Source of the DNA: Hyphobacterium sp. SN044
GTDB taxonomy: Bacteria > Pseudomonadota > Alphaproteobacteria > Caulobacterales > Maricaulaceae
NCBI RefSeq assembly: GCF_021864465.1
Contig: NZ_JAKKUV010000002.1
Location: forward strand, 124,001-188,000
DNA: 64,000 bases
Direction of reading: 5' to 3'
The notes under the pieces were generated by a model that was not told the DNA's origin, searched no databases, and saw only the letters and a list, made by a program, of their open reading frames with translations. A program made the translations under genes and the position numbers. Of the stretch, positions 29,762-39,133 are shown in pieces (positions within the stretch are counted from its first letter, which is position 1; every line of letters begins with the position of its first letter).

Positions 29762-30961
29762 ATGACAGACGCCGCAATCATGATGAATGAGTCTCCCCGG
29801 ACTTCAGACGGAGCCCGACCCCAGGACGAACTGCTTCCATTCCTCAACAACTTCCACGACATCTTCACGACGATCGGTGTGCTCTTGCTCGGGGGTGGTC
29901 TCGCCTTCGGCGCGGCACAGGTCTTCCAGGCTTCCGGTCAGAATATCGAGACCTTCAACGGTCAGGCCCTGCTGATGGGGCTGATCGCCGGGATCGGCGT
30001 GATCCTGTGGCTGATCTCGGCGGTGCTCGTCGGTAGCCAGCGGCGCATCCTGCCGGGAATCGCGCTGTCGCTCGGCTTCGTCGGGACCGCTGCGACGGTG
30101 CTCGTCTGGCTCTATATCCGCTTCCTGATGGACGGCTCCGGCATTTCCTTCGATGCCATCGAGGCGCGCTTCGACGCTATGGATGACCCGGAGACATTCG
30201 ACCGCGCGACGATGAACCAAATCACGGGCGCCATCCCGCTGATGCTGCGTATTGCGCCGATCGTGGCCGGCCTCGCCGTCCTGATCCCTATCGCGCTTTA
30301 CTATTTCAGCTTCCGGCTTCCCTTTGCCGGCGGCCTCTTCGGGGTCGCGCTGGTGAGCCTCGCGGGTCTGACCCTGCTGACCTTCGAGCCCTATTACTAC
30401 GTGGTCTACATGCCCACGGTGAATGTGGTGCTCGGCGGGGCGCTTCTGTTCGCCGGAATCATGTTCGATGCGCGGGATCCGGGGCGGCAGACCCGCCTGG
30501 CGGGTACGGCCTTCTGGCTGCACTTCTTCGCCGCGCCGATCCTGCTGTTCGCGGTTCTGAACGTCACCAGTTTCGGCTGGACGCTCAGCGAGAGCGATTT
30601 CACCAATGTGGAGTCGACCAACCTCATTGCTGCGATGTCGACGGGCAATGAAAACGCCACCGGGCTGGCGATTACCGCGCTTGTTGTGATCGCGGTGTTT
30701 GCAGTGGTCTCGCTGCTGATCAACCGGCGGGCGCTTATCGTCTCGGGCTTGCTGACCGCGGGGCTGTCCATCGCCGTGATCGTTCAGTCGGCCGGGCTTG
30801 GCGCAGGCGCCGTCGTCGCTGTCACGCTCCTCCTCCTCGGCGGTACAGTCGTGCTGCTCGGGGCGGCGTGGAATCCGGTGCGGCGCGTGCTGCTCGCACC
30901 GTTTCCGTCGAGCGGGCCTCTGGCGCGGATCTTTCCGCCGGTGAACGCCCACGAAGGCTGA
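29762..30961 (+). CDS. Unknown polytopic membrane protein
   Basis: A 399-residue protein with a short soluble N-terminus (to ~35) and about ten predicted membrane helices, such as IFTTIGVLLLGGGLAFGAAQ, GLIAGIGVILWLISAVLVG, and AVVAVTLLLLGGTVVLLGAA near the end. A loop at ~125-155 is acidic. The layout recalls DUF2157-like bacterial membrane proteins, but I cannot confirm this. AGGAGG lies before the ATG. It lies about 80 bases before tdh on the same strand. Confidence 0.7.
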   Translation: MTDAAIMMNESPRTSDGARPQDELLPFLNNFHDIFTTIGVLLLGGGLAFGAAQVFQASGQNIETFNGQALLMGLIAGIGVILWLISAVLVGSQRRILPGIALSLGFVGTAATVLVWLYIRFLMDGSGISFDAIEARFDAMDDPETFDRATMNQITGAIPLMLRIAPIVAGLAVLIPIALYYFSFRLPFAGGLFGVALVSLAGLTLLTFEPYYYVVYMPTVNVVLGGALLFAGIMFDARDPGRQTRLAGTAFWLHFFAAPILLFAVLNVTSFGWTLSESDFTNVESTNLIAAMSTGNENATGLAITALVVIAVFAVVSLLINRRALIVSGLLTAGLSIAVIVQSAGLGAGAVVAVTLLLLGGTVVLLGAAWNPVRRVLLAPFPSSGPLARIFPPVNAHEG

Positions 30962-31043
30962 CGATCTGAAGGACGGATTGTGCGGGAGGCGAGGGGTGCG
31001 CTAGATCACCCCTCGCAAACCCGCGACAAGAAGGCCGTCCCCC

Positions 31044-32081
31044 ATGAAAGCCCTCGCCAAGCTGAAGCCCGAAACCGGCATCTGGATGATCGACGATGCG
31101 CCGAAGCCCGAAATCGGGCCGGACGACGTCCTCATCAAGGTCAGCAAGACCGCGATCTGCGGCACCGACATCCACATCTACAACTGGGATGACTGGGCGG
31201 CGGCGAATGTGCCGACGCCGATGGTGGTGGGCCATGAATATTCCGGCGTGGTCGAAGCCGTCGGCAGCGATGTGACCCGCGTGAAGGTGGGCCAGCGCGT
31301 CTCCGGCGAAGGCCATGTCGTCGGCGTGAAGTCTCGCGCGGCGCGGGCCGGCAAATTCCACCTCGACCCCGAGACCAAGGGCGTCGGCGTCAACATCACC
31401 GGCGCCTTTGCCGAATATGTGAAAATCCCGGCCTTCAACGTCGTGCCGCTGCCGGACGACGTGCCGGACGAGATTGGCGCCATCCTCGACCCGCTTGGCA
31501 ATGCGGTGCACACCGCGCTGCAATTCGATCTGGTGGGCGAGGACGTGCTGGTCACCGGCGCGGGACCGATCGGCATCATGGCCGCGGCCGTCGCCCGCCA
31601 TGTCGGTGCGCGTCATGTTGTCCTGACCGACATCAATTCCGACCGCCTGAAGCTCGCCGAGGGCGTCGTGCGCAATCTGCGCACCGTCAACACGGCGGAA
31701 GAAGACCTCAAGGCCGTCATGACCGAGCTGAAGATGACCGAGGGTTTCGATGTCGGTCTGGAAATGTCCGGAGCCGCGCCAGCCCTGGGCCAGATGCTCG
31801 ACTGCCTCGTCATGGGCGGGAAGATCGCCATGCTCGGCCTGCCCTCGAAGCCGATCCCGGTCGATTTCGGCAAGCTGGTGCTGAAAGCCATCACGCTGAA
31901 AGGCGTCTATGGCCGCGAGATGTTCGAGACCTGGTACAAGATGCTCGCCATGCTGCAGTCCGGGCTCGACGTGTCGGGCATCATCACCCACCGCCTGCCG
32001 GCTAGCGACTTCCAGAAGGGCTTCGACGCGATGCGCTCGGGCAAATCCGGCAAGGTGGTTCTGGATTGGACACAGGGCTAA
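31044..32081 (+). CDS. tdh: L-threonine 3-dehydrogenase
   Basis: This 345-residue zinc alcohol-dehydrogenase-family enzyme oxidises L-threonine to 2-amino-3-oxobutyrate with NAD+. The catalytic zinc ligands appear intact: Cys39 in AICGTDIH and His64-Glu65 in [26 protein letters not shown] near 175 binds NAD, and [12 protein letters not shown] and [13 protein letters not shown] are threonine-dehydrogenase signatures. In the segment 91-112 ([19 protein letters not shown]) all four cysteines of the usual structural zinc loop are absent. It is probably still active, with altered stability or oligomerisation. It is followed 4 bases later by a nitroreductase gene. Confidence 0.94.
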   Translation: MKALAKLKPETGIWMIDDAPKPEIGPDDVLIKVSKTAICGTDIHIYNWDDWAAANVPTPMVVGHEYSGVVEAVGSDVTRVKVGQRVSGEGHVVGVKSRAARAGKFHLDPETKGVGVNITGAFAEYVKIPAFNVVPLPDDVPDEIGAILDPLGNAVHTALQFDLVGEDVLVTGAGPIGIMAAAVARHVGARHVVLTDINSDRLKLAEGVVRNLRTVNTAEEDLKAVMTELKMTEGFDVGLEMSGAAPALGQMLDCLVMGGKIAMLGLPSKPIPVDFGKLVLKAITLKGVYGREMFETWYKMLAMLQSGLDVSGIITHRLPASDFQKGFDAMRSGKSGKVVLDWTQG

Positions 32082-32085
32082 GGGC

Positions 32086-32760
32086 GTGGCCGGTATTCCC
32101 TCCCGACCCCTCGATTTCAGCGAAAAGCCCGAAGCGGAGATGCGCGCCGAGGCGCGCGCCTTCTACGAGGATCTGAAGCGGCGGCGGACCGTGCGGGAGT
32201 TTTCCGGCCGGGATGTGCCACGCGAGATCATCGAGAACGCGATCCGGGCGGCCGGCACAGCCCCGTCCGGAGCCAATCACCAGCCCTGGCATTTCTCCGT
32301 CATCGGCAAGGGCGAGGTCCGCACCCGCCTGCGCGAAGCGGCCGAGGCCGAGGAGCGCGCCTTCTACACGGAGAAGGCCAGCGCGGAATGGCTCGAAGCG
32401 CTCGCCCCGCTCGGGACGGACGATCACAAGCCCTATCTGGAGATTGCGCCCTGGCTGATCGCGGTGTTCGCGCAGCGGCGCGGCGGCGTGACGGCGGGCG
32501 AGACCAAGAAGAATTACTATGTCAGCGAGAGCGTCGGCATTGCCTGCGGCTTCCTGCTCGCGGCGCTTCACCGCGCCGGGCTCGCCACGCTGACGCATAC
32601 GCCGAACCCGATGGGTTTCCTGTCGGACATCTGCGGCCGGCCGGAGAATGAGAAGCCCTACATGCTGATCGTGGCGGGCTATCCCGCCGAAGGCGCGACC
32701 GTGCCCGAACACGCGCTGATCAAGAAGCCGCTGTCCGACATCTGTGACTTCATCGAGTAG
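32086..32760 (+). CDS. Nitroreductase-family flavoprotein (iodotyrosine deiodinase-like)
   Basis: The 224-residue protein opens [15 protein letters not shown] and has [22 protein letters not shown] near 34 and [14 protein letters not shown] near 60, the FMN-binding signature of nitroreductases close to the BluB/deiodinase branch. [23 protein letters not shown] near 170 is also typical. It should bind FMN and use NAD(P)H; the substrate is unknown. The GTG at 32086, 4 bases after tdh, is chosen because the conserved [12 protein letters not shown] lies upstream of the first ATG. Co-transcription with tdh is likely. Confidence 0.85.
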   Translation: MAGIPSRPLDFSEKPEAEMRAEARAFYEDLKRRRTVREFSGRDVPREIIENAIRAAGTAPSGANHQPWHFSVIGKGEVRTRLREAAEAEERAFYTEKASAEWLEALAPLGTDDHKPYLEIAPWLIAVFAQRRGGVTAGETKKNYYVSESVGIACGFLLAALHRAGLATLTHTPNPMGFLSDICGRPENEKPYMLIVAGYPAEGATVPEHALIKKPLSDICDFIE

Positions 32761-32767
32761 GCTTGGA

Positions 32768-32956
32768 TCAGTTCTGCACCTGGACGCGGTGGACGATCGC
32801 GGTCGTCGACCAGATCAGCGTGATCAGCCAGCCGATGACGGTCCAGCCGAACAGCAAATTCGTCAGGAAGATCGCGAAGGCGTTGTGATGCCCGCGCAGA
32901 AGCGCGACGATCGTCGGGATGAAATAGAGCAGGGCGGGGATCAGCAGGATTTCCAT
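32768..32956 (-). CDS. Small membrane protein of the superinfection-immunity (T4 Imm-like) family
   Basis: A 62-residue protein that is nearly all membrane helix: MEILLIPALLYFIPTIVALL, then RGHHNAFAIFLTNLLFGW and TVIGWLITLIWSTTAIV. The R-x-H-x-N-x-x-x-I-x-x-x-N-x-x-x-G-W-T-x-x-G-W pattern is that of the bacterial Imm superinfection-immunity domain named after phage T4 Imm. Most bacterial members have no proven function. The ATG at 32956 has AAGGAG with an 8-base spacer; the GTG at 32965 overlaps that motif. It is convergent with the nitroreductase gene. Confidence 0.8.
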   Translation of the reverse strand: MEILLIPALLYFIPTIVALLRGHHNAFAIFLTNLLFGWTVIGWLITLIWSTTAIVHRVQVQN

Positions 32957-32969
32957 GTCCGGCACTCCT

Positions 32970-32984
32970 TATCGAATTTCGATA
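32970..32984. promoter_or_regulatory. Dyad directly upstream of the small Imm-like gene
   Basis: TATCGAATTTCGATA has perfect 6-base arms (TATCGA/TCGATA) around ATT. It abuts the AAGGAG ribosome site of the small membrane-protein gene, so it lies in the leader or at the transcription start. It is unusually AT-rich for this region and could be an operator, but no regulator is nearby. Confidence 0.35.
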
Positions 32985-33066
32985 AAGAAATAGCGCGAAC
33001 GGCGGTCCGCCGCAATGGGCTGCGGGAGGGATTGGCGGGACGTGAGTCCCGTATTCTCTGTTCCAT

Positions 33067-33201
33067 TCCCCTCGCCCCCATTTGGGGGAGAGGGTGGCGC
33101 GGAGCGCCGGGTGAGGGGGTATGCGTCTCACTTCGATTGCGGAGCAGAACCCCTCATCCGCCCTGACGGGCACCTTCTCCCCTTCAAAAAGGGGAGAAGG
33201 G
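33067..33201. repeat. Paired-hairpin intergenic repeat element (copy 2)
   Basis: The left arm holds CTCGCCCCCATTTGGGGGAG, then GGTGGCGCGGAGCGCCGGGT and GAGGGGG. The right arm, inverted, holds CCCTCATCCGCCCTGACGGG, CACC and CTTCTCCCC...GGGGAGAAG. The two arms are diverged inverted copies facing each other across about 30 bases. This element and the hairpin at 33263 account for most of the 349-base gene-free stretch 32957-33305; I see no gene in it. The arm consensus matches the element at 63813-63924 closely. Confidence 0.78.
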
Positions 33202-33262
33202 AAGAGCCGGATACCGGGACGCTCCCCGGTTTCGCGTGAGTGAAGAACGGGGTCCTGCTGGA

Positions 33263-33288
33263 TCCCGGATCGGCTTCGCCGTCCGGGA
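33263..33288. terminator. Stem-loop after the acyl-CoA ligase gene
   Basis: TCCCGGA (33263-33269) pairs with TCCGGGA (33282-33288), and inside them CGGC pairs with GCCG around a TTC loop, giving an 11-pair stem with one bulge. It lies 17 bases beyond the stop of the minus-strand acyl-CoA ligase gene. No T-run follows, so it may be a Rho-assisted end or a diverged copy of the GGATTCCxGCTTTCGC repeat. Confidence 0.5.
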
Positions 33289-33305
33289 AACGTCAGGTTC
33301 GCTCC

Positions 33306-34952
33306 TTACACCCCCGGATCGTCGGGGAAGCGGTAGTCGGCGTAGATCTCGCGCAGCTTGGTCTTGAGGATTTTGCCGGTCGCGCCGATCGGCATCTGGT
33401 CGATGAAGACGATGCCGTTCGGGATCCACCACTTGGCGACCTTGCCCTCGAGATACTCGATGATGGATTCAGGGTTCGGTTCCTTGCCGGGCAGCAACTG
33501 AACCACCAGAAGCGGGCGTTCCTGCCACTTGGTGTGCGGCATGCCGACGGCGGCGGCCATGGCGATGTCCGGATGGCCCATCGCGGCGTTTTCCAGATCG
33601 ATCGAACTGATCCATTCGCCGCCGGACTTGATCACGTCCTTGGAACGGTCGGTGATCGTCATGTAGCCGTCACTGTCGAGATTGGCGACGTCACCGGTCT
33701 TGAACCAACCATCGTCGGTGAAGCTCTCGCGGCCCGCACCGCGGAAATAGCCCGACGCGATCCACGGACCGCGGACATGGACGTGGCCGGAGGACTGGCC
33801 GTCCCAGGGAAGCTCCTTGCCCTCGTCGTCGACGATCCGCATGTCGACGCCGTAGACGAGACGGCCCTGCTTCAGCTTGACCTTCACTTCCTCTTCGCGG
33901 TCGAGCCCTTCGTGCTTGGGAAGCGGCGTATTCACCGTGCCGAGCGGGCTCATCTCCGTCATGCCCCAGCCCTGCTGCATCACGACGTCGTAGTTGTCTT
34001 CGTATGCGCGCAGGAGAGCTTCGGGCAGGGCCGAACCGCCGATCAGCACGCGCTCGACGCTGTCGATGCGCTTGTTGTTCTCGCGCAGATACTGCAGCAG
34101 GCCGAGCCAGACGGTCGGCACGCCGGCGACGTAATTGACCTTCTCGGTCTCGATCAGCTCGTGCAGGCTCGCCCCGTCAAGCTGGGCACCCGGCATGACC
34201 AGCTTCGCGCCGGTCATCGGCGTGGCGTAGGGAATGCCCCAGGCGTTGACGTGGAACATCGGCACGACGGGCAGGGCGACGCCCTTTGCACCGACCCCGA
34301 TCACGTCCGACGCGCAGGTCGCCATGGCGTGGAGCACCGTCGAGCGATGCGAATAGAGCACGCCCTTCGGGTCGCCCGTCGTACCCGACGTATAGCAAAG
34401 CCCGGCGGCGGCATTCTCGTCGAATTGCGGCCAGTCGAAGTCCGGCTTGTGCGCGCCGATCAGGTCTTCATAGGCGACCGTCTTGATCTTGTTTTTCGAG
34501 GTCAGTTCAGAGCCACCGAGCACGACCCAGTGCTTCACGCCCTTGGCATGCGGGGCGATCGCTTCGACCAGCGGTGCGAACTGGACGTCGAAGAAAACGG
34601 CTTTCGACTGGGCGTGTTCCAGCATCCAGGCGATCTGGTCCGGCGCGAGGCGCGGATTGACGGTGTGGACCACGGCGCCGATGCCGGAAATGCCATAGTA
34701 GAGTTCGAAGTGACGATGCGAGTTCCAGGCGATCGTGGAGACCCGGTCGGACGGCTTGATCTTCATCGCCTTGGTCAGGGCATTGGCCAGCTGACCGGTC
34801 CGGGTCCAGGCGTCGCCATAACCGTAACGATGGATCTGTCCGCTTTCGGGCAATCGGGTCACGATTTCGCGCTCGCCGTGGCAGCGTGCGCCGTGCCGCA
34901 AGATGCCCGAGATCATCAAGGGCATGTCCATCATTTCGCCACGCATCGTCAT
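33306..34952 (-). CDS. Fatty-acyl-CoA ligase (AMP-binding, AlkK-like)
   Basis: This 548-residue adenylate-forming enzyme should activate medium- or long-chain fatty acids to acyl-CoA. It has [18 protein letters not shown] near 185, [12 protein letters not shown] near 326, the hinge [21 protein letters not shown] near 430 and the C-terminal [15 protein letters not shown]. The motif [11 protein letters not shown] with GGEWIS is typical of the AlkK/medium-chain group; chain length is inferred. GGAGG lies about 6 bases before the ATG. It is divergent from the threonine dehydratase gene. Confidence 0.92.
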   Translation of the reverse strand: MTMRGEMMDMPLMISGILRHGARCHGEREIVTRLPESGQIHRYGYGDAWTRTGQLANALTKAMKIKPSDRVSTIAWNSHRHFELYYGISGIGAVVHTVNPRLAPDQIAWMLEHAQSKAVFFDVQFAPLVEAIAPHAKGVKHWVVLGGSELTSKNKIKTVAYEDLIGAHKPDFDWPQFDENAAAGLCYTSGTTGDPKGVLYSHRSTVLHAMATCASDVIGVGAKGVALPVVPMFHVNAWGIPYATPMTGAKLVMPGAQLDGASLHELIETEKVNYVAGVPTVWLGLLQYLRENNKRIDSVERVLIGGSALPEALLRAYEDNYDVVMQQGWGMTEMSPLGTVNTPLPKHEGLDREEEVKVKLKQGRLVYGVDMRIVDDEGKELPWDGQSSGHVHVRGPWIASGYFRGAGRESFTDDGWFKTGDVANLDSDGYMTITDRSKDVIKSGGEWISSIDLENAAMGHPDIAMAAAVGMPHTKWQERPLLVVQLLPGKEPNPESIIEYLEGKVAKWWIPNGIVFIDQMPIGATGKILKTKLREIYADYRFPDDPGV

Positions 34953-35087
34953 GTATTTCCTCCCCTTGGACGCATTTTTGCCGGTCCGTTGCTGGCATGA
35001 AACGCGGGATGACCGCCCCGCGCAATCCTTTTAGGAAATGGATTGCAACGGCTTGCAGTCGAGTCGCTGAGGGAAGGACGATTGAAC

Positions 35088-36068
35088 GTGCAGCAACTGC
35101 CTGAATATTCGGACATTCTCGACGCCGCGCGGCGCATCGCCGCCGAGGCCGTCCATACCCCGCTTTTGGAAAACGAGGTGCTGAACGCGCGAACCGGCGG
35201 CCGGGTGCTGATCAAGCCGGAATGCCTGCAGCGTACCGGATCTTTCAAATTCCGCGGCGCGTTCAACCGGCTGTCGCTGATTCCCGAGCCCGACCGGCCC
35301 AAGGGAGTCGTCGCCTTTTCATCCGGAAATCACGCGCAGGGCGTGGCTTGCGCCGCGAAATTGCTGGGCATTCCGGCGATCATCGTGATGCCGTCTGATG
35401 CGCCGAAGGTGAAGGCCGATGGCGTGCGACGCTATGGTGCCGAAATCGTCGCCTATGACCGCGAAAGGGACGACCGCGAAGCCATCGCCGCGACCTATGT
35501 CGAGGAGCGCGGCATGACGCTGGTCCCGTCCTATGATGACCCCTTCATCGTCGCCGGGCAGGGTACGTGCGGCCTTGAGATCGCCCGCAGCCTCGAGAAT
35601 TTGAACCTGACGCCCGATGCACTGGTGTGCTGCACGGGCGGTGGCGGGCTGATTGCCGGCATTGGCCTCGCCATGCTGCACCATTTCCCGCAGGTCGAGA
35701 TCTGGGCGGCGGAGCCGGAAGGCTTTGACGACCATGCGCGCTCGCTCGCGGCGGGGGAGCGCGTTTCGAATACGCGCCTTGGCGGGTCGGTGCAGGATGC
35801 GCTGCTGACGCCGTCACCCGGCAAGATCACGTTTGCGCTCAATCAGCGCCAGCTCACCGGTGCGGTCCAGACCAGCGACGACGAGGCGCTTGATGCGGTG
35901 GCCTTCGCCCATGCCAATCTGAAACTGGTTGCCGAACCGGGCGGCGCGACGGCGCTCGGCGCCATCCTGTCGGGCAAGATCGACGTGACGGACCGGACGG
36001 TGATTTGCGTTCTCACCGGCGGGAATGTCGATCCGGAGATCTACCGGCGCGCGCTCGACCGTCTTTGA
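35088..36068 (+). CDS. Threonine/serine dehydratase (PLP, fold type II)
   Basis: A 326-residue enzyme lacking the C-terminal regulatory domain of biosynthetic IlvA, so it is of the catabolic/serine-racemase type. Lys54 in GSFKFRGA should bind PLP. AFSSGNHAQGVA near 78 and CTGGGGLIAGIG near 182 are the cofactor loops, and LTGGNVDP is near the end. It would form 2-oxobutyrate from threonine or pyruvate from serine. The start is GTG at 35088 or TTG at 35082, both behind GGGAAGGA. The gene ends 1 base before the end of the lytic transglycosylase gene. Confidence 0.88.
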   Translation: MQQLPEYSDILDAARRIAAEAVHTPLLENEVLNARTGGRVLIKPECLQRTGSFKFRGAFNRLSLIPEPDRPKGVVAFSSGNHAQGVACAAKLLGIPAIIVMPSDAPKVKADGVRRYGAEIVAYDRERDDREAIAATYVEERGMTLVPSYDDPFIVAGQGTCGLEIARSLENLNLTPDALVCCTGGGGLIAGIGLAMLHHFPQVEIWAAEPEGFDDHARSLAAGERVSNTRLGGSVQDALLTPSPGKITFALNQRQLTGAVQTSDDEALDAVAFAHANLKLVAEPGGATALGAILSGKIDVTDRTVICVLTGGNVDPEIYRRALDRL

Positions 36069-36069
36069 C

Positions 36070-38115
36070 CTAGCGCCGCCAGTTCGGCGACCCGCGGTTG
36101 AGGTCGTCCATGATCTGCAAGGGTACGGGCGAGCCGTCGCCGAGGCGGTAGCGGTAGACCTGCGTGTTCTCGATGATGCGCTGGACGTAATTCCGGGTTT
36201 CAGAGAAGGGGATCATCTCGATCCAGTCGATCGGATCGACCCCGGCGGCGCGCGGGTCGCCATAGTCCTCCATCCAGGCCCGCGAACGGTGCCCGCCGGC
36301 ATTGTATCCGGCAAAGGACAGGATGTAGGAGCCGTCGAACTCGTCGATCACTTCCTGCAGGTGATAGAGGCCGAGGCGCATGTTGTAGTCTGCGTCATAG
36401 CTCAGCCATTCGAAATGATAGGGCAGGCCGACCTGGCGCGCGGTGGCCCGGGCGGTCGCCGGCATCATCTGCATCATGCCGCGCGCGCCTGCGCTCGAGA
36501 TCGCCGTGGCGTCGAATTCGGTTTCCTGGCGGATGATGCCGTGCACGACGGCAGTTTCCGGCGTGGCATAGGGCACGTCGGGCAGGTCGATGATCGGATA
36601 GGAATCGCTGGTCAGGACGTGCCAGCGGTAACCCGCAGCCTTGGCGGCCCGGACGGCCTCGCGATTGTTCAGGTATTCACGCGCGACACCGGCGAGAAGG
36701 CGGCTCTCCTGCGGATCCTCCAGCTCGTCGTCGAGATGGAAGATGAAGACGCGGAAGAAATAGTCCTCGTCCATCTCACCGAGCAGGCGCAGGGCGCGAA
36801 CGACCGGGCGGCCTTCGAATGTCCGATGCACCTCGTCCGACGGTTCGAGATCAGGCGGCAGGGACAACATGGCGTCGTCACCTTCAAGCTCCACGATCGC
36901 CAGCTGGCCGTAATAGGCCGTCTGGTGCTCTGCAGCGAGGCGGTAGTAGGTCTCCGCCAGCTCGGCATTGCCCATCGCGGCGGCGGCGCGGCCCTGCCAG
37001 TAGCGGCCGCGCGAGACCGAGACCGGATAGGACACGCCTTCGGCCAGCCGGGTGAAATGCTCCAGCGCGTCGGCCGGACGGTCGAGGAAGCGCAAGGCGA
37101 ACCAGCCGGCGAGGAATTCGGCGTCGGCGAAGTCCGCGCCTTCCGACATGCCATTCGCCGATGCGAGTTCGTAGGCGGTCTGGAAATCCCGATCGCGGAT
37201 CAGGTCAAGAATGGCGAGCCGGCGTTCAAGCCAGATCGACTCCAGCGCATCGTGATTGGGATATTCGGCTGGAATCTGAAGCAGCAATTCGAGCGCGCCT
37301 GAATCCATACCGGCGCGACGGCGCCAGCGCGCCCGCTCGTAGAGCAGGCCGGTGTGATTGGCGAGCGAGGCGGGGACGGCTTCGACAGCCGAATCCACAC
37401 CGCCGGATCTCCCGGCGAGGCGGATACGGGCGTTGACGAGCGCGCGCCAGCCTTCACTGAGCACGGGAAGCAGCGCCGCTGCGGCGGTGCGCTGGTCTTC
37501 CCAGAGCAGCATGTCGGCCCGAGCCTGATGGTCTTCGGCGCTCAAGCGGCGGCGATGTTCGGCGAGGATTTCGGTCTGGCGGTATAGCCGGAATGTGTTG
37601 CGGCGCCAGGCATCGCGGATCAGCTCCGTGCCCTGAGATTCCGCGCCCGATGCGATATAGGCCTCGCCCAGGGCGATCTTGCCTTCGCCCGACTGGGGCG
37701 GGTTGTTCTGGAACCAGCCCGAGATGAAGACCGGCGACAGGCCGGAGGTCGCGATCTTGAACTCGGCTTCGCGGCGGATGAAATCGTATTGCGGCCAACC
37801 CTCAAGCTCGTCGAGCGCGAGGTCGAGCTCCATGAAGGTCGCGCTCTCGTCAGACGTCGCGATGCGCCACAGAAGAATGTTGCGCGCGACCGTGTCGGAC
37901 AGGCGGCTGCGAATATCGCGCACGCGGTCCCATTCACCCTCGGAGGCCGCACGAAGACCCGCGCGGAACAGGGTGAAGTCGTGATCGTCGAGATAGGCCG
38001 AGTGGTTCGGGACATCGGGCTTCAGCCGCGGGGCCGGGCCACTGTTCTGGGCTTGGACCGCCGGTGCGAGCGCAACCGTCAACAGTCCGATGAAGGCAAT
38101 CACACGGATCATCAT
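36070..38115 (-). CDS. Soluble lytic murein transglycosylase (Slt family)
   Basis: The 681-residue protein starts MMIRVIAFIGLLTVAL with a cleavage site near VQAQN, so it is periplasmic. A long helical superhelix region (~30-480) is followed by the SLT domain. That domain has GIIRQETEFDATAISSAGARGMMQMMPATA near 515, where the glutamate of RQETEFD is catalytic, and SFAGYNAGGHRSRAWM near 585. It would cut glycan strands to 1,6-anhydromuropeptides during wall turnover. It is divergent from dapA. No strong ribosome site is seen at the paired ATGs. Confidence 0.92.
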   Translation of the reverse strand: MMIRVIAFIGLLTVALAPAVQAQNSGPAPRLKPDVPNHSAYLDDHDFTLFRAGLRAASEGEWDRVRDIRSRLSDTVARNILLWRIATSDESATFMELDLALDELEGWPQYDFIRREAEFKIATSGLSPVFISGWFQNNPPQSGEGKIALGEAYIASGAESQGTELIRDAWRRNTFRLYRQTEILAEHRRRLSAEDHQARADMLLWEDQRTAAAALLPVLSEGWRALVNARIRLAGRSGGVDSAVEAVPASLANHTGLLYERARWRRRAGMDSGALELLLQIPAEYPNHDALESIWLERRLAILDLIRDRDFQTAYELASANGMSEGADFADAEFLAGWFALRFLDRPADALEHFTRLAEGVSYPVSVSRGRYWQGRAAAAMGNAELAETYYRLAAEHQTAYYGQLAIVELEGDDAMLSLPPDLEPSDEVHRTFEGRPVVRALRLLGEMDEDYFFRVFIFHLDDELEDPQESRLLAGVAREYLNNREAVRAAKAAGYRWHVLTSDSYPIIDLPDVPYATPETAVVHGIIRQETEFDATAISSAGARGMMQMMPATARATARQVGLPYHFEWLSYDADYNMRLGLYHLQEVIDEFDGSYILSFAGYNAGGHRSRAWMEDYGDPRAAGVDPIDWIEMIPFSETRNYVQRIIENTQVYRYRLGDGSPVPLQIMDDLNRGSPNWRR

Positions 38116-38197
38116 GGGGGCGAAACGTTCTTTGCGCGCGGAATGTTGCGCATCATGATGCAGCGACGCGGCGTCTGTCCACAGCGTTCCGGGTCCC

Positions 38198-38226
38198 TTG
38201 GCGGACGTGGTGCAGATGGATATGGT
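38198..38226 (+). promoter_or_regulatory. Predicted promoter of dapA-smpB
   Basis: TTGGCG (38198-38203) and TATGGT (38221-38226) are separated by exactly 17 bases and lie 34 bases before the dapA ATG. Four or more positions of each hexamer match the housekeeping consensus. This is a motif call only. Confidence 0.4.
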
Positions 38227-38260
38227 CCGCGCCCTTCGATCCGAGACAGAGGTCTGACAC

Positions 38261-39133
38261 ATGTTCCGCGGTTCCCTGACTGCACTGGTGACGCCGTTCA
38301 AGAATGGTGCCGTCGATGAGGGCGCTTTCGAGGCGTTGGTCGAGCGCCAGATCGAGGCCGGCACGCATGGTCTGGTCCCAATGGGAACCACCGGGGAATC
38401 ACCAACCCTGTCCAAGGACGAACACTTCCGCGTGGTCGAACACTGCCTCAGCATCGTCGACGGCCGTGTGCCGGTGATCGCCGGAACGGGTTCGAATTCG
38501 ACCGATGTCGCGATCGGCAATCAGCGCAAGGCGAAGGAGCTGGGCGCGGCGGCCGGCCTGGTAGTCTCGCCCTATTACAACAAGCCGTCCCAGGCCGGGC
38601 TCTACGAGCATTTCAAGGCGATCAATGACGCCGTCGACCTGCCGATCATCGTCTACAACATCCCGGGTCGGTCCGTGGTCGACATCTCCAATGAAACAAT
38701 GGCGCGGATTGCCGGGCTGTCGCGCGTGATCGGGGTGAAGGATGCGACCGGCGATCTGACCCGGGTCAGCGCGCTACGTCATCTGATCGGACCCGATTTC
38801 GTCCAGCTGTCCGGCGAGGACGGCACCGCGCTCGCCTACAATGCGGCCGGCGGGGTCGGCTGTATTTCCGTGACGGCGAATGTCGCGCCGGCGCTTTGCG
38901 CGCAGTTACAGGAGGCGACACTCGCGGGCCGGTTCGAGGACGCGCTGGCGATCCAGGACAAGCTGTGGCCGCTGCACCGCGCGCTCTTCCTCGCCCCGAG
39001 CCCGGGACCGGCGAAATACGCTCTCTCTCTTCTGGGCCTGTGCCGCGACGAGCTGCGCCTGCCGCTGGTTGGGCCGGACGACGCGGTAAAGGCCGAAGTC
39101 CGCGCCGCCATGGAACATGCGGGGCTGCTGTGA
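38261..39133 (+). CDS. dapA: 4-hydroxy-tetrahydrodipicolinate synthase
   Basis: The 290-residue class I aldolase-fold enzyme condenses pyruvate with aspartate semialdehyde for lysine and diaminopimelate. Lys160 in [10 protein letters not shown] forms the Schiff base. [14 protein letters not shown] near 43 and [12 protein letters not shown] near 132 are family marks, the latter with the catalytic tyrosine nearby. It ends on a TGA that shares bases with the GTG of smpB, a conserved pairing in alphaproteobacteria. Confidence 0.97.
   Translation: MFRGSLTALVTPFKNGAVDEGAFEALVERQIEAGTHGLVPMGTTGESPTLSKDEHFRVVEHCLSIVDGRVPVIAGTGSNSTDVAIGNQRKAKELGAAAGLVVSPYYNKPSQAGLYEHFKAINDAVDLPIIVYNIPGRSVVDISNETMARIAGLSRVIGVKDATGDLTRVSALRHLIGPDFVQLSGEDGTALAYNAAGGVGCISVTANVAPALCAQLQEATLAGRFEDALAIQDKLWPLHRALFLAPSPGPAKYALSLLGLCRDELRLPLVGPDDAVKAEVRAAMEHAGLL

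Noticed and set aside
32957-33305. Small genes in the 349-base gap
   Set aside because: The frames found there are translations of the hairpin repeat; no ribosome site or conserved protein is seen.
33240-35000. 586-codon plus-strand frame opposite the acyl-CoA ligase
   Set aside because: Antisense shadow that also runs through the repeat-derived 3' region; no plausible protein.
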